Notes under the pieces: model-generated
Told to the model about the DNA's origin: nothing
Database searches by the model: none
What the model saw: only the letters and a program-made list of their open reading frames with translations
Origin: Parvibaculum sp039680535
GTDB taxonomy: Bacteria > Pseudomonadota > Alphaproteobacteria > Parvibaculales > Parvibaculaceae
Assembly: GCF_039680535.1 (NCBI RefSeq)
Contig: NZ_JBDKSS010000022.1
Span: 62,001-126,000 of the forward strand
Direction: 5' to 3'
Length of the DNA: 64,000 nt
In this document: piece by piece, positions 8,432-17,257 of the stretch
Position numbering within the stretch: position 1 is the first letter of the stretch
How the letters are laid out: every line of letters begins with the position of its first letter
Program-made: the position numbers and the translations under genes

Positions 8432-9181
8432 ATGCTTGAAATCCTTTCGAGCCCGGAAAACTGGGCAAGTCTGCTGACGCTGACGATCCTCGAGATCGTG
8501 CTTGGTGTCGACAATCTCATTTTCTTGTCCATTCTCGCTTCGCGGCTTCCGGCTGAGAAGCGGAGGACCGGTCGTCGCCTCGGTCTTGCGGCGGCGCTGC
8601 TCACGCGACTGGGCCTTCTGGCCTCGATCGCATGGATCGTGACGCTGAACCAGCCGGTCTTCACGGTGGCCGATCTGGCCATTTCGTGGCGTGACGTGAT
8701 CCTGTTCGTCGGCGGCCTCTTCCTGATCGCCAAGGCGACGCTCGAGATCCATCATTCGGTTGAAGGCGGCGAAGAGGCCGGGCCGAAAGAGAGCAGCAAG
8801 GTTCCGGGGCTCTGGTCGGTTGTCGCCCAGATTGGCATCATCGATATCATCTTCTCTCTCGATACGGTCATGACTGCAGTCGGCATGTCCGATCATTTCA
8901 CGATCATGGCCATCGCCGTCCTTGCCGCCGTTGGCGTGATGATGTTCGCGGCCGAGCCGCTCAGCCGCTTCGTCGATGCGCATCCGACGGTAAAGATGCT
9001 GGCGCTGAGCTTCCTCATCCTGATCGGCGTTTCGCTGATCGCGGATGCGCTGCACTTCCACATTCCCAAGGCCTATCTCTACTTCGCGGTTGCCTTCTCC
9101 ATCGGCGTCGAGTCGCTCAACCTCTGGGCGATGAAGCGGCTCAGTGCGAGACGGGCGGCGACGAAACAAGCGGTGGAATGA
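8432..9181 (+). CDS. TerC family integral membrane protein
   Basis: 249 residues, mostly hydrophobic, with about seven membrane helices. It begins with LTILEIVLGVDNLIFLSILA, the signature of TerC/Alx family proteins, and carries the second acidic-containing repeat (IDIIFSLDTVMTAVGMSDH). Several family members are linked to tellurite resistance or to manganese/metal export during membrane-protein metalation; the substrate here is unknown. It starts 9 bp after lpdA and its stop lies against the start of the sulfatase, so it is probably a passenger of the same transcript. Confidence 0.88.
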   Translation: MLEILSSPENWASLLTLTILEIVLGVDNLIFLSILASRLPAEKRRTGRRLGLAAALLTRLGLLASIAWIVTLNQPVFTVADLAISWRDVILFVGGLFLIAKATLEIHHSVEGGEEAGPKESSKVPGLWSVVAQIGIIDIIFSLDTVMTAVGMSDHFTIMAIAVLAAVGVMMFAAEPLSRFVDAHPTVKMLALSFLILIGVSLIADALHFHIPKAYLYFAVAFSIGVESLNLWAMKRLSARRAATKQAVE

Positions 9182-9182
9182 A

Positions 9183-10712
9183 GTGAGCGTCGCAGCAGGC
9201 ATGGCGAGCGGCGCTCCGAAGAACGCCATCGTCATCCTGCTCGACAGCCTCAACCGGCACATGCTTGGCGCCTATGGCGGAACGGAATTCGCCACGCCGA
9301 ACCTGGATCGCTTCGCCGCCCGCGCGACGCGCTTCACGAAGCACTACACGGGCTCGCTTCCCTGCATGCCTGCGCGGCACGACATTCTCTGCGGCGCGCT
9401 GGATTTCCTATGGAAGCCCTGGGGGTCCATTGAGCTTTGGGAAGACGCGATCACCTATGAGTTGCGCAAGGCGGGTGTCGTCACGCAGCTCATTTCCGAT
9501 CATCCGCATCTCTTCGAGACCGGTGGCGAGAACTTCCACGTCGACTTCACCGCCTGGGACTATCAGCGCGGCCACGAAGGCGATCCGTGGAAGACGGTAC
9601 CGGACCCGAGCTGGACGGGCGCGCCGAACCTCTTCCGCCCGCCCATGCCTTACGACAATTCGCGGAGCTATTTCCGCAGTGAGACCGATTTTCCGGGCCC
9701 GCGCACCATGGCCGCCGCCGCCCGCTGGCTCGACGAGAATGCCGGCCGCCACCAGCGCTTCATGTTGTTCGTGGACGAGTTCGACCCGCATGAACCTTTC
9801 GATACGCCCGAGCCCTATGCCTCGATGTATGACGCAGACTGGGAAGGGCCGAACATCATCTGGCCGCCCTATATGCAGGGCGCGATCGCCAAGGGCGTGT
9901 TGAGTGAGGCGCAGGCGCGCCAGCTTCGCGCGTCCTATGGCGGCAAGCTCACCATGATCGATCACTGGTTCGGGAAGATCCTCGATGCCGTGGATCGCCA
10001 CGGGCTCTGGGACGACACGGTGTTCATTCTCTGCACCGATCATGGCCATTATCTCGGCGAGAAGGACATATGGGGAAAGCCCGGTGTGCCGGTCTACAAC
10101 CCGCTCGGGCATATTCCGCTGCTCATCGCGCATCCGGGCGCAGCACCCGGCATCTGCGATGCGCTGACGACCAGCGTCGATCTCTTCGCGACGCTGGCCG
10201 ATATCTTCGGCGTCGAGGTGCGGCAGAGGACGCATGGACGCTCGCTGTTGCCGCTGCTGCGCGGCGAGACGGCCGAAATCCGCGACTGGTTGCTCACCGG
10301 TGTCTGGGGCAGGGAAGTGCATCTGATCGACAAGCGCTTCAAATATGCGCGCGCCCCGCAGGCCGCCAATGCACCGCTCACAATGCTGTCGAACCGCTGG
10401 TCGACCATGCCGACACATTTCCTGACGCGCGAGCAGGAGCTTCCGCTACCGGACGAGCGCGCCTACCTCTCGAAAATGCCGGGCAGTCGGGTTCCCGTGA
10501 TCCGGCAGGACTGGCAGCAGGGCGACATGCTTCCCTTCTGGGCGGCGGCGAAGTTCAGCGGCAATCACCTCTACGACCTCGAGGAAGACCCGGGCGAGGA
10601 GCGCAACCTCGCGGGCAACGCCGCCGAGCGCGATATGGCCGAACGGCTCCGTGCCATTTTGAACGAGCTTGAAGTTCCCGATAGCCAGTTTTTGAGGCTT
10701 GGTTTCGCCTGA
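9183..10712 (+). CDS. Sulfatase (formylglycine-type alkaline-phosphatase superfamily)
   Basis: About 509 residues from GTG 9183, one base past the terC stop; ATG 9201 is an alternative, and the frame is open back to 9144 inside terC. The sulfatase active-site motif C-x-P-x-R is visible as CMPAR with the cysteine at residue 61, the one converted to formylglycine. The first metal motif reads LLDSLNRHMLGAYGG and the later one CTDHGHYLGEKDIWGK. No signal peptide is seen, so the enzyme should be cytoplasmic. The substrate cannot be inferred. No sulfatase-maturating enzyme gene is seen in the window. Confidence 0.88.
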   Translation: MSVAAGMASGAPKNAIVILLDSLNRHMLGAYGGTEFATPNLDRFAARATRFTKHYTGSLPCMPARHDILCGALDFLWKPWGSIELWEDAITYELRKAGVVTQLISDHPHLFETGGENFHVDFTAWDYQRGHEGDPWKTVPDPSWTGAPNLFRPPMPYDNSRSYFRSETDFPGPRTMAAAARWLDENAGRHQRFMLFVDEFDPHEPFDTPEPYASMYDADWEGPNIIWPPYMQGAIAKGVLSEAQARQLRASYGGKLTMIDHWFGKILDAVDRHGLWDDTVFILCTDHGHYLGEKDIWGKPGVPVYNPLGHIPLLIAHPGAAPGICDALTTSVDLFATLADIFGVEVRQRTHGRSLLPLLRGETAEIRDWLLTGVWGREVHLIDKRFKYARAPQAANAPLTMLSNRWSTMPTHFLTREQELPLPDERAYLSKMPGSRVPVIRQDWQQGDMLPFWAAAKFSGNHLYDLEEDPGEERNLAGNAAERDMAERLRAILNELEVPDSQFLRLGFA

Positions 10713-10774
10713 GGTGGCGCGCGGTAGGATTTGATTAACTCAAGCCTTTCACAATTGCTGCCGAAGGGGGCTAC

Positions 10775-11278
10775 ATGCTCAGGGATTCGGCACTGAAGGC
10801 GAGTGAAGTTGACTGCGACGTGGTCGCGGTCGATGCGCCTGCGCACCCGATGAACCGGACGCTGCTCTCATACTGGCAATCGAAAATCGGCGCCGACGGC
10901 ATCGTCCGCCGCAGCGCCATCGATCCGTTCGACGTGAGGCAGGCGCTGGGTGGCATGTTCATCGTAGAGCCGGCGGATGGAGGGCGCGATCTCCTCTACC
11001 GCCTGGTCGGCAGCGCGAACGAGCTTCGCCTCGGAATCAAATGCACGGGGCGGCGCTTCACCGAATGCTACGGGCCGCGCATGGCCGCCGATCAGATCGC
11101 CTTCCATAACCGGGTCTTTGCGACAGGCAAGCCCGCCTTTCTGCGCGGGCGGCTGGTGGGCCTCGATGTCGAGCATGCGGATTTCGAGGCGTGCTACCTT
11201 CCGATGAAGACGGATGACGGAAGAGACCAGATCATGGGCGGCCTGTTCGATATGGCCGAATTAGGCAGCATGATCTGA
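10775..11278 (+). CDS. PAS_5-type sensory domain protein
   Basis: 167 residues, single domain. The pattern LLSYWQSKIGADGIVRRSAIDPFDVRQALGGMF followed by YRLVGSANELRLGIKCTGRRF matches the small PAS_5 proteins common and multi-copy in alphaproteobacteria (described here in segments from about residues 30-100). No output domain is attached, so it may act by protein contact or as a soluble ligand sensor. A strong AAGGGGG ribosome site precedes ATG 10775. It stands alone between the sulfatase and lipA. Confidence 0.7.
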   Translation: MLRDSALKASEVDCDVVAVDAPAHPMNRTLLSYWQSKIGADGIVRRSAIDPFDVRQALGGMFIVEPADGGRDLLYRLVGSANELRLGIKCTGRRFTECYGPRMAADQIAFHNRVFATGKPAFLRGRLVGLDVEHADFEACYLPMKTDDGRDQIMGGLFDMAELGSMI

Positions 11279-11375
11279 AACCGGATTCATGCCGGATTTG
11301 CTTGAATCGCCTTTCCTGTCTATCCATGTTGGAAGCGAAAGGCGGGGCCGAGCCCCGCGACAGGATTTCGGCAGC

Positions 11376-12359
11376 ATGGCCATCATCATCGACACGCTCA
11401 AGGACGAGGGTTCCGGTTCCAGCGAGAAGCCGCGCCCGCGCCATCCGGAAAAGGCCAACCGGCCCGATACGCCCGTGCTTCGGAAACCCGAATGGATCAG
11501 GGTCAAGGCGCCGGGCTCACCCGTCTACACCGAGACAAAGCGCATCGTCCGCGACAACAGCCTCGTCACCGTCTGCGAGGAGGCGGGCTGCCCCAATATC
11601 GGAGAGTGCTGGTCGAAGAAGCACGCGACCATGATGATCATGGGAGACACCTGCACGCGCGCCTGCTCCTTCTGCAATGTGAAGACCGGCTTGCCGGGCG
11701 CGCTCGACAGGGATGAGCCCGAGCATGTGGCGAACGCGGTCGAGAAGCTCGGCCTTCTCCATGTCGTCATCACGTCGGTCGATCGCGACGATCTCGCCGA
11801 TGGCGGCGCACAGCATTTCGTCGAAGTGATCGAGGCGATCCGCCGCCGTTCGCCCGCGACGACGATCGAAATTCTGACGCCGGATTTCCTGCGCAAGGAA
11901 GGGGCTCTCGAAAAGGTCGTTGCGGCGCGTCCGGACGTCTTCAACCACAATCTCGAAACCGTGCCGCGCCTCTATCCGACCATTCGCCCGGGCGCGCGCT
12001 ATTTCCATTCGCTGCGGCTCCTTCAGCGCGTGAAGGAAATCGACCCGTCGATCTTCACCAAGTCCGGCATCATGGTAGGACTTGGCGAGACGCGCGAGGA
12101 AGTGCTGCAGGTCATGGACGACATGCGCTCCGCCAATATCGACTTTCTGACCATCGGCCAGTATCTCCAGCCGACGCGCAAGCATGCGGCGGTGGATCGT
12201 TTCGTCACGCCGGAAGAGTTCAAGTCCTATGAGACGATTGCGCGGACGAAGGGCTTTCTGCTCGTGTCCGCAAGCCCGCTGACGCGCTCGTCCTATCACG
12301 CGGACTCGGACTTTGCGCTGCTGCGCGAGGCGCGCAACGCGCAGCTCGCGCGGGCTTAA
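11376..12359 (+). CDS. lipA: Lipoyl synthase
   Basis: 327 residues from ATG 11376; the frame is open upstream to 11289 but the added residues are unconserved. It is a radical-SAM enzyme inserting two sulfurs into octanoyl-lysine. The auxiliary cluster cysteines are in CEEAGCPNIGEC and the radical-SAM cluster in CTRACSFC (C-x3-C-x2-C). The C-terminal GLGET and TIGQYLQPTRKH motifs are present. In alphaproteobacteria lipA commonly follows the pdh genes, whose lipoyl domains are its substrates. The coq10-like gene starts 8 bp after its stop. Confidence 0.95.
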   Translation: MAIIIDTLKDEGSGSSEKPRPRHPEKANRPDTPVLRKPEWIRVKAPGSPVYTETKRIVRDNSLVTVCEEAGCPNIGECWSKKHATMMIMGDTCTRACSFCNVKTGLPGALDRDEPEHVANAVEKLGLLHVVITSVDRDDLADGGAQHFVEVIEAIRRRSPATTIEILTPDFLRKEGALEKVVAARPDVFNHNLETVPRLYPTIRPGARYFHSLRLLQRVKEIDPSIFTKSGIMVGLGETREEVLQVMDDMRSANIDFLTIGQYLQPTRKHAAVDRFVTPEEFKSYETIARTKGFLLVSASPLTRSSYHADSDFALLREARNAQLARA

Positions 12360-12367
12360 GGTCTCCG

Positions 12368-12844
12368 ATGCCAACCACCCGTCAGACGCAGGAAGTGCCC
12401 TACGGAGCGGACGAGATGTTCGCGCTTGTCGCGGGCATCGAGCGTTACCCCGAATTTCTGCCCTGGTGCGCGGGCGCGCGCATCCGCAAGCGCGAGCGCG
12501 CTGGCGACAGGGAAATCGTCACCGCCGATCTGATCGTCGCCTACAAGGTCTTCCGCGAGCAATTCACGAGCCGGGTCACGCTTGACCCCAAGGCGCGGAA
12601 GGTCGATGTGGAATATGTGCAGGGACCGTTCAAGTATCTGGTGAACAAGTGGGAGTTCGAGCCGCTGCCCGATGGTGGTTCGCGCATCCACTTCTTTATC
12701 GATTTCGAATTCCGCAGCGCGACGCTGCAGGCTCTCATCAGCAGCTTTTTCACCAAGGCCTTCACGCGCATGATGCAGGCCTTCATCGACCGCGCCGATG
12801 CGCTTCATGGAAAGCCTGCGCTGCCGCAGCAGGCTTCCGACTGA
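12368..12844 (+). CDS. Coenzyme Q-binding protein COQ10-like (RatA/START family)
   Basis: 158 residues with a single START/polyketide-cyclase-like fold. It starts with the family pattern VPYGADEMFALVAGIERYPEFLPWC and contains VEYVQGPFKYLVNKWEFEPL followed by HFFIDFEFRS. In eukaryotes COQ10 aids ubiquinone delivery to respiration. Bacterial homologues are also annotated RatA, a proposed ribosome-association toxin in E. coli, so the annotation varies. Its place after lipA is typical of alphaproteobacteria and favours the ubiquinone role. It is convergent with cinA, with no gap between the stop codons. Confidence 0.88.
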   Translation: MPTTRQTQEVPYGADEMFALVAGIERYPEFLPWCAGARIRKRERAGDREIVTADLIVAYKVFREQFTSRVTLDPKARKVDVEYVQGPFKYLVNKWEFEPLPDGGSRIHFFIDFEFRSATLQALISSFFTKAFTRMMQAFIDRADALHGKPALPQQASD

Positions 12845-13339
12845 TCAGATCATCCGCTGGAGAAGTTCGAGCGCGACCTCGACGCTCTTCAGGCGGATTT
12901 CCTCGCGGCCGATATCGCCGAAGCGCTGGACTTCATGGATGATGTTGCGTCCGCGCCGCGCGGCGCCGAAATGGACGAGGCCGACAGGCTTCAGCGCCGT
13001 GCCGCCGCCGGGGCCTGCAACGCCCGTGACCGAGACCGAAATCTGCGCGCGCGAATTGTTGAGCGCGCCCTCCGCCATGGCGCGGGCGACAGGTTCGCTC
13101 ACCGCGCCGAAATCGGAAATGAGATCGCCGGGCACGCCCAGCGCATCGCGCTTCGCCTCATTGGAATAGACGACGAAGCCGCGCTCCACGACATCTGACG
13201 AGCCCGGAATTTCTGTAAGCAGCGCGGCGATGAGCCCGCCCGTGCAGGACTCGGCGGTCACGATCTTGATCTTCGCCTCGCGGCAATCGCCGAGCAGAAG
13301 TTCGGCGCGCTGAACGAGTGGACGTGGAAATATCGACAT
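12845..13339 (-). CDS. pncC: CinA C-terminal domain protein (nicotinamide-nucleotide amidase, PncC-like)
   Basis: 164 residues, the stand-alone C-terminal domain; the N-terminal MoCF-like half of long CinA is absent. Motifs include TAESCTGGLIAALLTEIPGSS near the N-terminus and SVTGVAGPGGGTALKPVG in the middle. Members deamidate nicotinamide mononucleotide to nicotinate mononucleotide, recycling NAD by-products. Its start overlaps the pgpA stop by a single base, as part of ispDF-pgpA-cinA on the minus strand. Confidence 0.9.
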   Translation of the reverse strand: MSIFPRPLVQRAELLLGDCREAKIKIVTAESCTGGLIAALLTEIPGSSDVVERGFVVYSNEAKRDALGVPGDLISDFGAVSEPVARAMAEGALNNSRAQISVSVTGVAGPGGGTALKPVGLVHFGAARRGRNIIHEVQRFGDIGREEIRLKSVEVALELLQRMI

Positions 13340-13836
13340 CAGAACGCCCCGGTGAAATGGCGGACAAGAAGGGTAACGAGGATCGCGTAAGCGGCAGCCA
13401 CGATATCATCCAGCATGATGCCGAGTCCGCCCTTGAGCTTGCGGTCGGCAAGGCTGACCGGCCATGGCTTCAGGACATCGAAGAAGCGGAAGAGCAGAAA
13501 GCCCGCGCCCCAGGCGACGGGCGCAAGCGGCATGACAGCGAGCACCAGCCATTGCGCGGCAACCTCGTCGATGACGACTTCGGAAGGATCTTCTTTTCCC
13601 TTCGCGGACGCATAGCGCGAGGCGGCGGGAATGCCGAGGGCGAAGGCGAGGGCGGCGGCGACGACGAGGGCCGCGGGACCGCCGAGCCAGGCGAGAAGCA
13701 GCGCGGGCGGTAGTGCCGCGAGCGAACCCCATGTGCCCGGCGCCTTCGGGAGCAGGCCCGAGCCGAACCATGTCGCGACGAGCGTCGCCGGATCGGTGAA
13801 GCGGAGTCCGGCGGGAAGCGGCGTCAGCTTCATCAT
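13339..13836 (-). CDS. pgpA: Phosphatidylglycerophosphatase A
   Basis: 165 residues with about three membrane helices. It contains VIDEVAAQWLVLA and the terminal GLGIMLDDIVAAAYA motif of PgpA, with conserved Asp residues. It dephosphorylates phosphatidylglycerol phosphate in the inner membrane, giving phosphatidylglycerol. The ATG overlaps the ispDF stop by 4 bp and its stop overlaps the cinA start by 1 bp, so the three genes are translationally coupled. Confidence 0.9.
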   Translation of the reverse strand: MMKLTPLPAGLRFTDPATLVATWFGSGLLPKAPGTWGSLAALPPALLLAWLGGPAALVVAAALAFALGIPAASRYASAKGKEDPSEVVIDEVAAQWLVLAVMPLAPVAWGAGFLLFRFFDVLKPWPVSLADRKLKGGLGIMLDDIVAAAYAILVTLLVRHFTGAF

Positions 13837-14984
13837 GCGCCGAAACGCAGATTGGCGAGCGCCTGCGCGGCGAGGCCCTCGCTGCGGCCTGTGAAGCCGA
13901 GGCCCTCCGTCGTCGTCGCCTTGACGCTGATGCGCGAAATATCGATGCGGAGGATTTCAGAAAGGCGCTCGCGCATGGCCTCGCGCCACGGGCCGATCTT
14001 CGGGCGCTCGCAGATGAAGGTCACGTCGACATTGACGATGCGTGCGCCTGCGCGGGCTGCGAGTTCCGCCGCATGCGCGAGAAAGCGGTCCGACGACGCG
14101 CCTTTCCACTGCGGATCGCTTGGCGGGAAATGCCGGCCGATATCGCCTTCGCCGATGGCGCCGAGGATTGCATCGGTGAGCGCGTGGAGCCCGGCATCGG
14201 CGTCGGAATGTCCGACGAGCCCATGCGTATGGGGCACTCGCACGCCGCACAGCATCACGTGGTCGCCCTCGCCGAAGCGGTGAACGTCGTAGCCGGTGCC
14301 CGTGCGATATTCCGCCGTGGCTTCGAGAAGGCGCTCAGCGCGGGAGAGATCGTCGGCACTTGTGATCTTCATGTTGGCTTCATCCCCCTCGATCATCGCG
14401 ACCTCGATGCCTGCGGCGGCGGCGACCGCCACATCATCCGTCATCTCGCCGCCCGCCGCCTGCCGGTGCGCGGCGAGGATGGCCGGAAAGTGGAAGGCCT
14501 GCGGCGTCTGCGCCCGCCAGAGACCGTCGCGCGGGACCGTTTCGCCTGCAAGCCCGCCTGCCGCCCTTCGGATCGTATCGGTGACCGGCAAGGCCACCAG
14601 CGCGCCCGCATGGTCGCCCAGCGCCTCTATGCTGCGGGAGATGATGACGGGGCTGACCAGCGGCCTCGCGCCGTCATGGATCAGGACGCGGGCGGGGTTG
14701 GCGGCTGCCAGCGTCTCAAGGCCGAGGAGCACGGAGGATTGCCGCGTGGGGCCACCCATACAAGGCGCCAGAAGCTTCGGAAGGCCAATGGCTGCTTCGT
14801 CATATGCCTGCCGGTCGTCGGGGTGTATGACCGCAAGAACCACGTCTATGCCGGGATGCCGCGCAAAGGCGCGGAGCGTCCGGCGCAGCACCGATTCACC
14901 CGCCAGCAGGCGGTATTGCTTGGGCGCGCCCGGGCCGGCGCGTGTTCCCCGGCCCGCCGCCACGATGAGCGCGGCAACAGTCAT
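13833..14984 (-). CDS. ispDF: Bifunctional IspD/IspF, isoprenoid (MEP) pathway
   Basis: 383 residues. The N-terminal IspD cytidylyltransferase (about 1-225) starts with ALIVAAGRGTRAG and contains LIHDGARPLVSP. The C-terminal IspF synthase (about 228-383) shows GYDVHRFGEGDHVMLCG and HSDADAGLHALTDAILGA, with the zinc ligands Asp/His in YDVH and HSDAD. It converts MEP to CDP-ME and CDP-ME-phosphate to cyclic MEcPP. The IspDF fusion is typical of alphaproteobacteria. It is divergent from dusB across 120 bp. Confidence 0.95.
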   Translation of the reverse strand: MTVAALIVAAGRGTRAGPGAPKQYRLLAGESVLRRTLRAFARHPGIDVVLAVIHPDDRQAYDEAAIGLPKLLAPCMGGPTRQSSVLLGLETLAAANPARVLIHDGARPLVSPVIISRSIEALGDHAGALVALPVTDTIRRAAGGLAGETVPRDGLWRAQTPQAFHFPAILAAHRQAAGGEMTDDVAVAAAAGIEVAMIEGDEANMKITSADDLSRAERLLEATAEYRTGTGYDVHRFGEGDHVMLCGVRVPHTHGLVGHSDADAGLHALTDAILGAIGEGDIGRHFPPSDPQWKGASSDRFLAHAAELAARAGARIVNVDVTFICERPKIGPWREAMRERLSEILRIDISRISVKATTTEGLGFTGRSEGLAAQALANLRFGA

Positions 14985-15104
14985 ATGGCTCGTTTACGCG
15001 GGTGGCGGCAGGACGTGCAAGATCGAAATGAAATCCTCTTGCAGCGCACAAAAACCGAAGGTAGTCTGACTAAACTTTGTGCAAGTTCATTTGGTGCCTA
15101 AATT

Positions 15105-16121
15105 TTGTCCATCGCGGTCGGTTCCCATTTTCTCCGCACCCCCGTTTTGCTAGCACCCATGGCCGGTGTAACGGATCTGCCCTTCCGGCGGGTCGCTCAC
15201 AGGCTCGGCGCGGGTCTCGTCGTTTCTGAAATGGTGGCGAGCGACGAGCTGGTACGGGCGCGGCCTGACGTCGTCCGCCGCGCCGCGGGCGCTGGCGAAG
15301 TGAAGCCGCTGGCGATCCAGCTTGCGGGCCGAGAGGCGCATTGGATGGCCAAAGGCGCCGCCATTGCCGAGGAGGCGGGCGCCGACATCATCGACATCAA
15401 CATGGGTTGTCCGGCCAAGGCGGTCACGAACGGGCTTTCGGGCTCGGCCCTGATGCGCGATCTCGACCATGCGCTGACGCTGATCGAGGCGACGGTAGGG
15501 GCCGTCTCGGTCCCCGTGACGCTCAAGATGCGGACGGGCTGGGACGACGAATCGCGTAATGCGCCGGAGCTTGCGAGACGGGCCGAAGCGGCGGGCGTGA
15601 AGATGGTCACGGTTCATGGACGCACGCGCTGCCAATTCTACAAGGGCCGCGCCGACTGGGGCTTTATCGCCCGGGTCCGGGAAGCGATCTCCATTCCGCT
15701 CATCGCCAATGGCGATGTGACGAGCGAGGAGGATGCGCGGGCCATTCTCGATGCTTCGTGTGCTGACGGCGTGATGATCGGCCGGGGCGCGCAAGGCCGG
15801 CCCTGGTTCCTCGCGCAGGTCGCGCACTACCTCAAGACCGGCGAGAAGCTTTCCGCGCCTTCATGGGCCGAACAGGGCCGCATCGTGGATGCGCATTACC
15901 GCGACATGCTCGCTCACTATGGCGAAGGGCTGGGCCTACGCGTCGCGCGCAAGCACCTCGTCTGGTACCTCGAGGAAGCGTCGCGGGCCCTTCCCGAAGA
16001 GGCAATGGCGACGAAGAGAGATGTCGTTCGCCTTCATGACACGCAAGCGGTGCTTGCCCGCGTGGCCGAGTTCTACGCGCGCGCCGCGGATCAATTTGAC
16101 AGTGAAAGAGAGGCCGCATAA
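15105..16121 (+). CDS. dusB: tRNA-dihydrouridine synthase (DusB/NifR3)
   Basis: 338 residues. An in-frame TAA at 15099-15101 leaves TTG 15105 (or ATT 15102) as the only start upstream of the conserved LLAPMAGVTDLPFRR segment, so this gene uses a rare start. FMN-dependent reductase with the catalytic cysteine in NMGCPAKAVTNGLSG, GNGDV-type phosphate-binding region ANGDVTSEEDA, and MIGRGAQGRPW. It reduces uridines in the tRNA D-loop. The order dusB(nifR3)-ntrB-ntrC is a classic arrangement; the stop TAA overlaps the ntrB ATG by one base. Confidence 0.93.
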   Translation: MSIAVGSHFLRTPVLLAPMAGVTDLPFRRVAHRLGAGLVVSEMVASDELVRARPDVVRRAAGAGEVKPLAIQLAGREAHWMAKGAAIAEEAGADIIDINMGCPAKAVTNGLSGSALMRDLDHALTLIEATVGAVSVPVTLKMRTGWDDESRNAPELARRAEAAGVKMVTVHGRTRCQFYKGRADWGFIARVREAISIPLIANGDVTSEEDARAILDASCADGVMIGRGAQGRPWFLAQVAHYLKTGEKLSAPSWAEQGRIVDAHYRDMLAHYGEGLGLRVARKHLVWYLEEASRALPEEAMATKRDVVRLHDTQAVLARVAEFYARAADQFDSEREAA

Positions 16122-17245
16122 TGGCGCAAGGCGCGATGCAGACGGCAACGGGGCTGAAGCCCGACTCGGCGGCGATCCTTAACGCGATGCCGCATCCGGT
16201 GCTCATGCTCGACGACAACATGCGCATCGAATATGTGAACGATAGTGCGGAGCAATTCTTCGCGGCGAGTTCGGCGGTTCTTCTCCGGCACAAGCTCAGC
16301 GACTTTGTGGCCTTCGGCAGCCCTGTTCTCGCACTTATCCAGCAGGTGCACGAGCATGGCGTGTCGGTCAACGAATACGGCGTCGAAATCGGCACGCCGC
16401 GTTCGGGCGACCGGGCCGTCGATATTCAGGTGACGCCGGTCGTTGAATATCCCGGCCATGTGCTGCTCATTCTTCAGGTGCGCACAATGGCGCACAAGAT
16501 GGACCGTCAGCTCACGCATCGCGGCGCCGCGCGTTCCGTCACCGGTATGGCCGCGATCCTCGCGCATGAGATCAAGAATCCGCTTTCGGGCATTCGTGGT
16601 GCGGCGCAATTGCTCGAACTGACCGCGCCGCCCGAGGACCGCCCCCTGACGCGGCTCATCTGCGATGAGACGGATCGCATCTGCAAGCTCGTCGACCGAA
16701 TGGAAGTCTTCTCCGACGAACGGCCCGTGCCGCGCGAGCCGGTCAACATCCATGTCGTGCTCGGACACGTGAAACAACTCGCCCAGACGGGCTTTGCCAA
16801 GGGCATAAAGATAGCCGAGGAATACGACCCCTCATTGCCGCCGGTGCTCGGCGACAAGGATCAGCTGATCCAGGTCTTTCTCAACCTCGTGAAGAATGCG
16901 GCGGAAGCCATCGGCAAGCCCGACGGCGAGATCGTGCTGACGACGGCCTACAGGCCCGGCGTGCGCCTTGCGATGCCCGGACGCCGCGACCGCGTGAGCC
17001 TGCCGCTTGAAATATGCGTCATCGATGACGGCCCCGGCGTGCCGGACGACCTGATGCCGCATCTTTTCGATCCTTTCGTCACGACCAAATCATCGGGAAC
17101 GGGCCTCGGTCTCGCGCTGGTAGCGAAGATCATCGGCGATCATGGCGGCATCGTTGAATGCGAAAGCCAGCCGCGCCGCACCGTCTTCCGCGTTCTATTG
17201 CCCATGCACACCGGCGAGGTCCCCATGCCCGCCAATTCGAAGTAG
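16121..17245 (+). CDS. ntrB: Nitrogen regulation sensor histidine kinase NtrB
   Basis: 374 residues, no membrane helices, so a cytoplasmic kinase. PAS domain (about 20-115), HisKA with phospho-histidine in LAHEIKNPLSGIRGAAQLLE (about residue 148), and an HATPase domain with NLVKNAAEAI, DDGPGVPDD and TGLGLALVAKII. It phosphorylates or dephosphorylates NtrC in response to PII protein. It is co-translated with dusB (1-bp overlap) and followed by ntrC after 12 bp. Confidence 0.94.
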   Translation: MAQGAMQTATGLKPDSAAILNAMPHPVLMLDDNMRIEYVNDSAEQFFAASSAVLLRHKLSDFVAFGSPVLALIQQVHEHGVSVNEYGVEIGTPRSGDRAVDIQVTPVVEYPGHVLLILQVRTMAHKMDRQLTHRGAARSVTGMAAILAHEIKNPLSGIRGAAQLLELTAPPEDRPLTRLICDETDRICKLVDRMEVFSDERPVPREPVNIHVVLGHVKQLAQTGFAKGIKIAEEYDPSLPPVLGDKDQLIQVFLNLVKNAAEAIGKPDGEIVLTTAYRPGVRLAMPGRRDRVSLPLEICVIDDGPGVPDDLMPHLFDPFVTTKSSGTGLGLALVAKIIGDHGGIVECESQPRRTVFRVLLPMHTGEVPMPANSK

Positions 17246-17257
17246 GAGTAGCCTTCC

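Noticed and set aside
12368..12844. RatA toxin of a toxin-antitoxin pair
   Set aside because: No antitoxin-like partner is adjacent and the context after lipA is the usual one for a COQ10-like protein.
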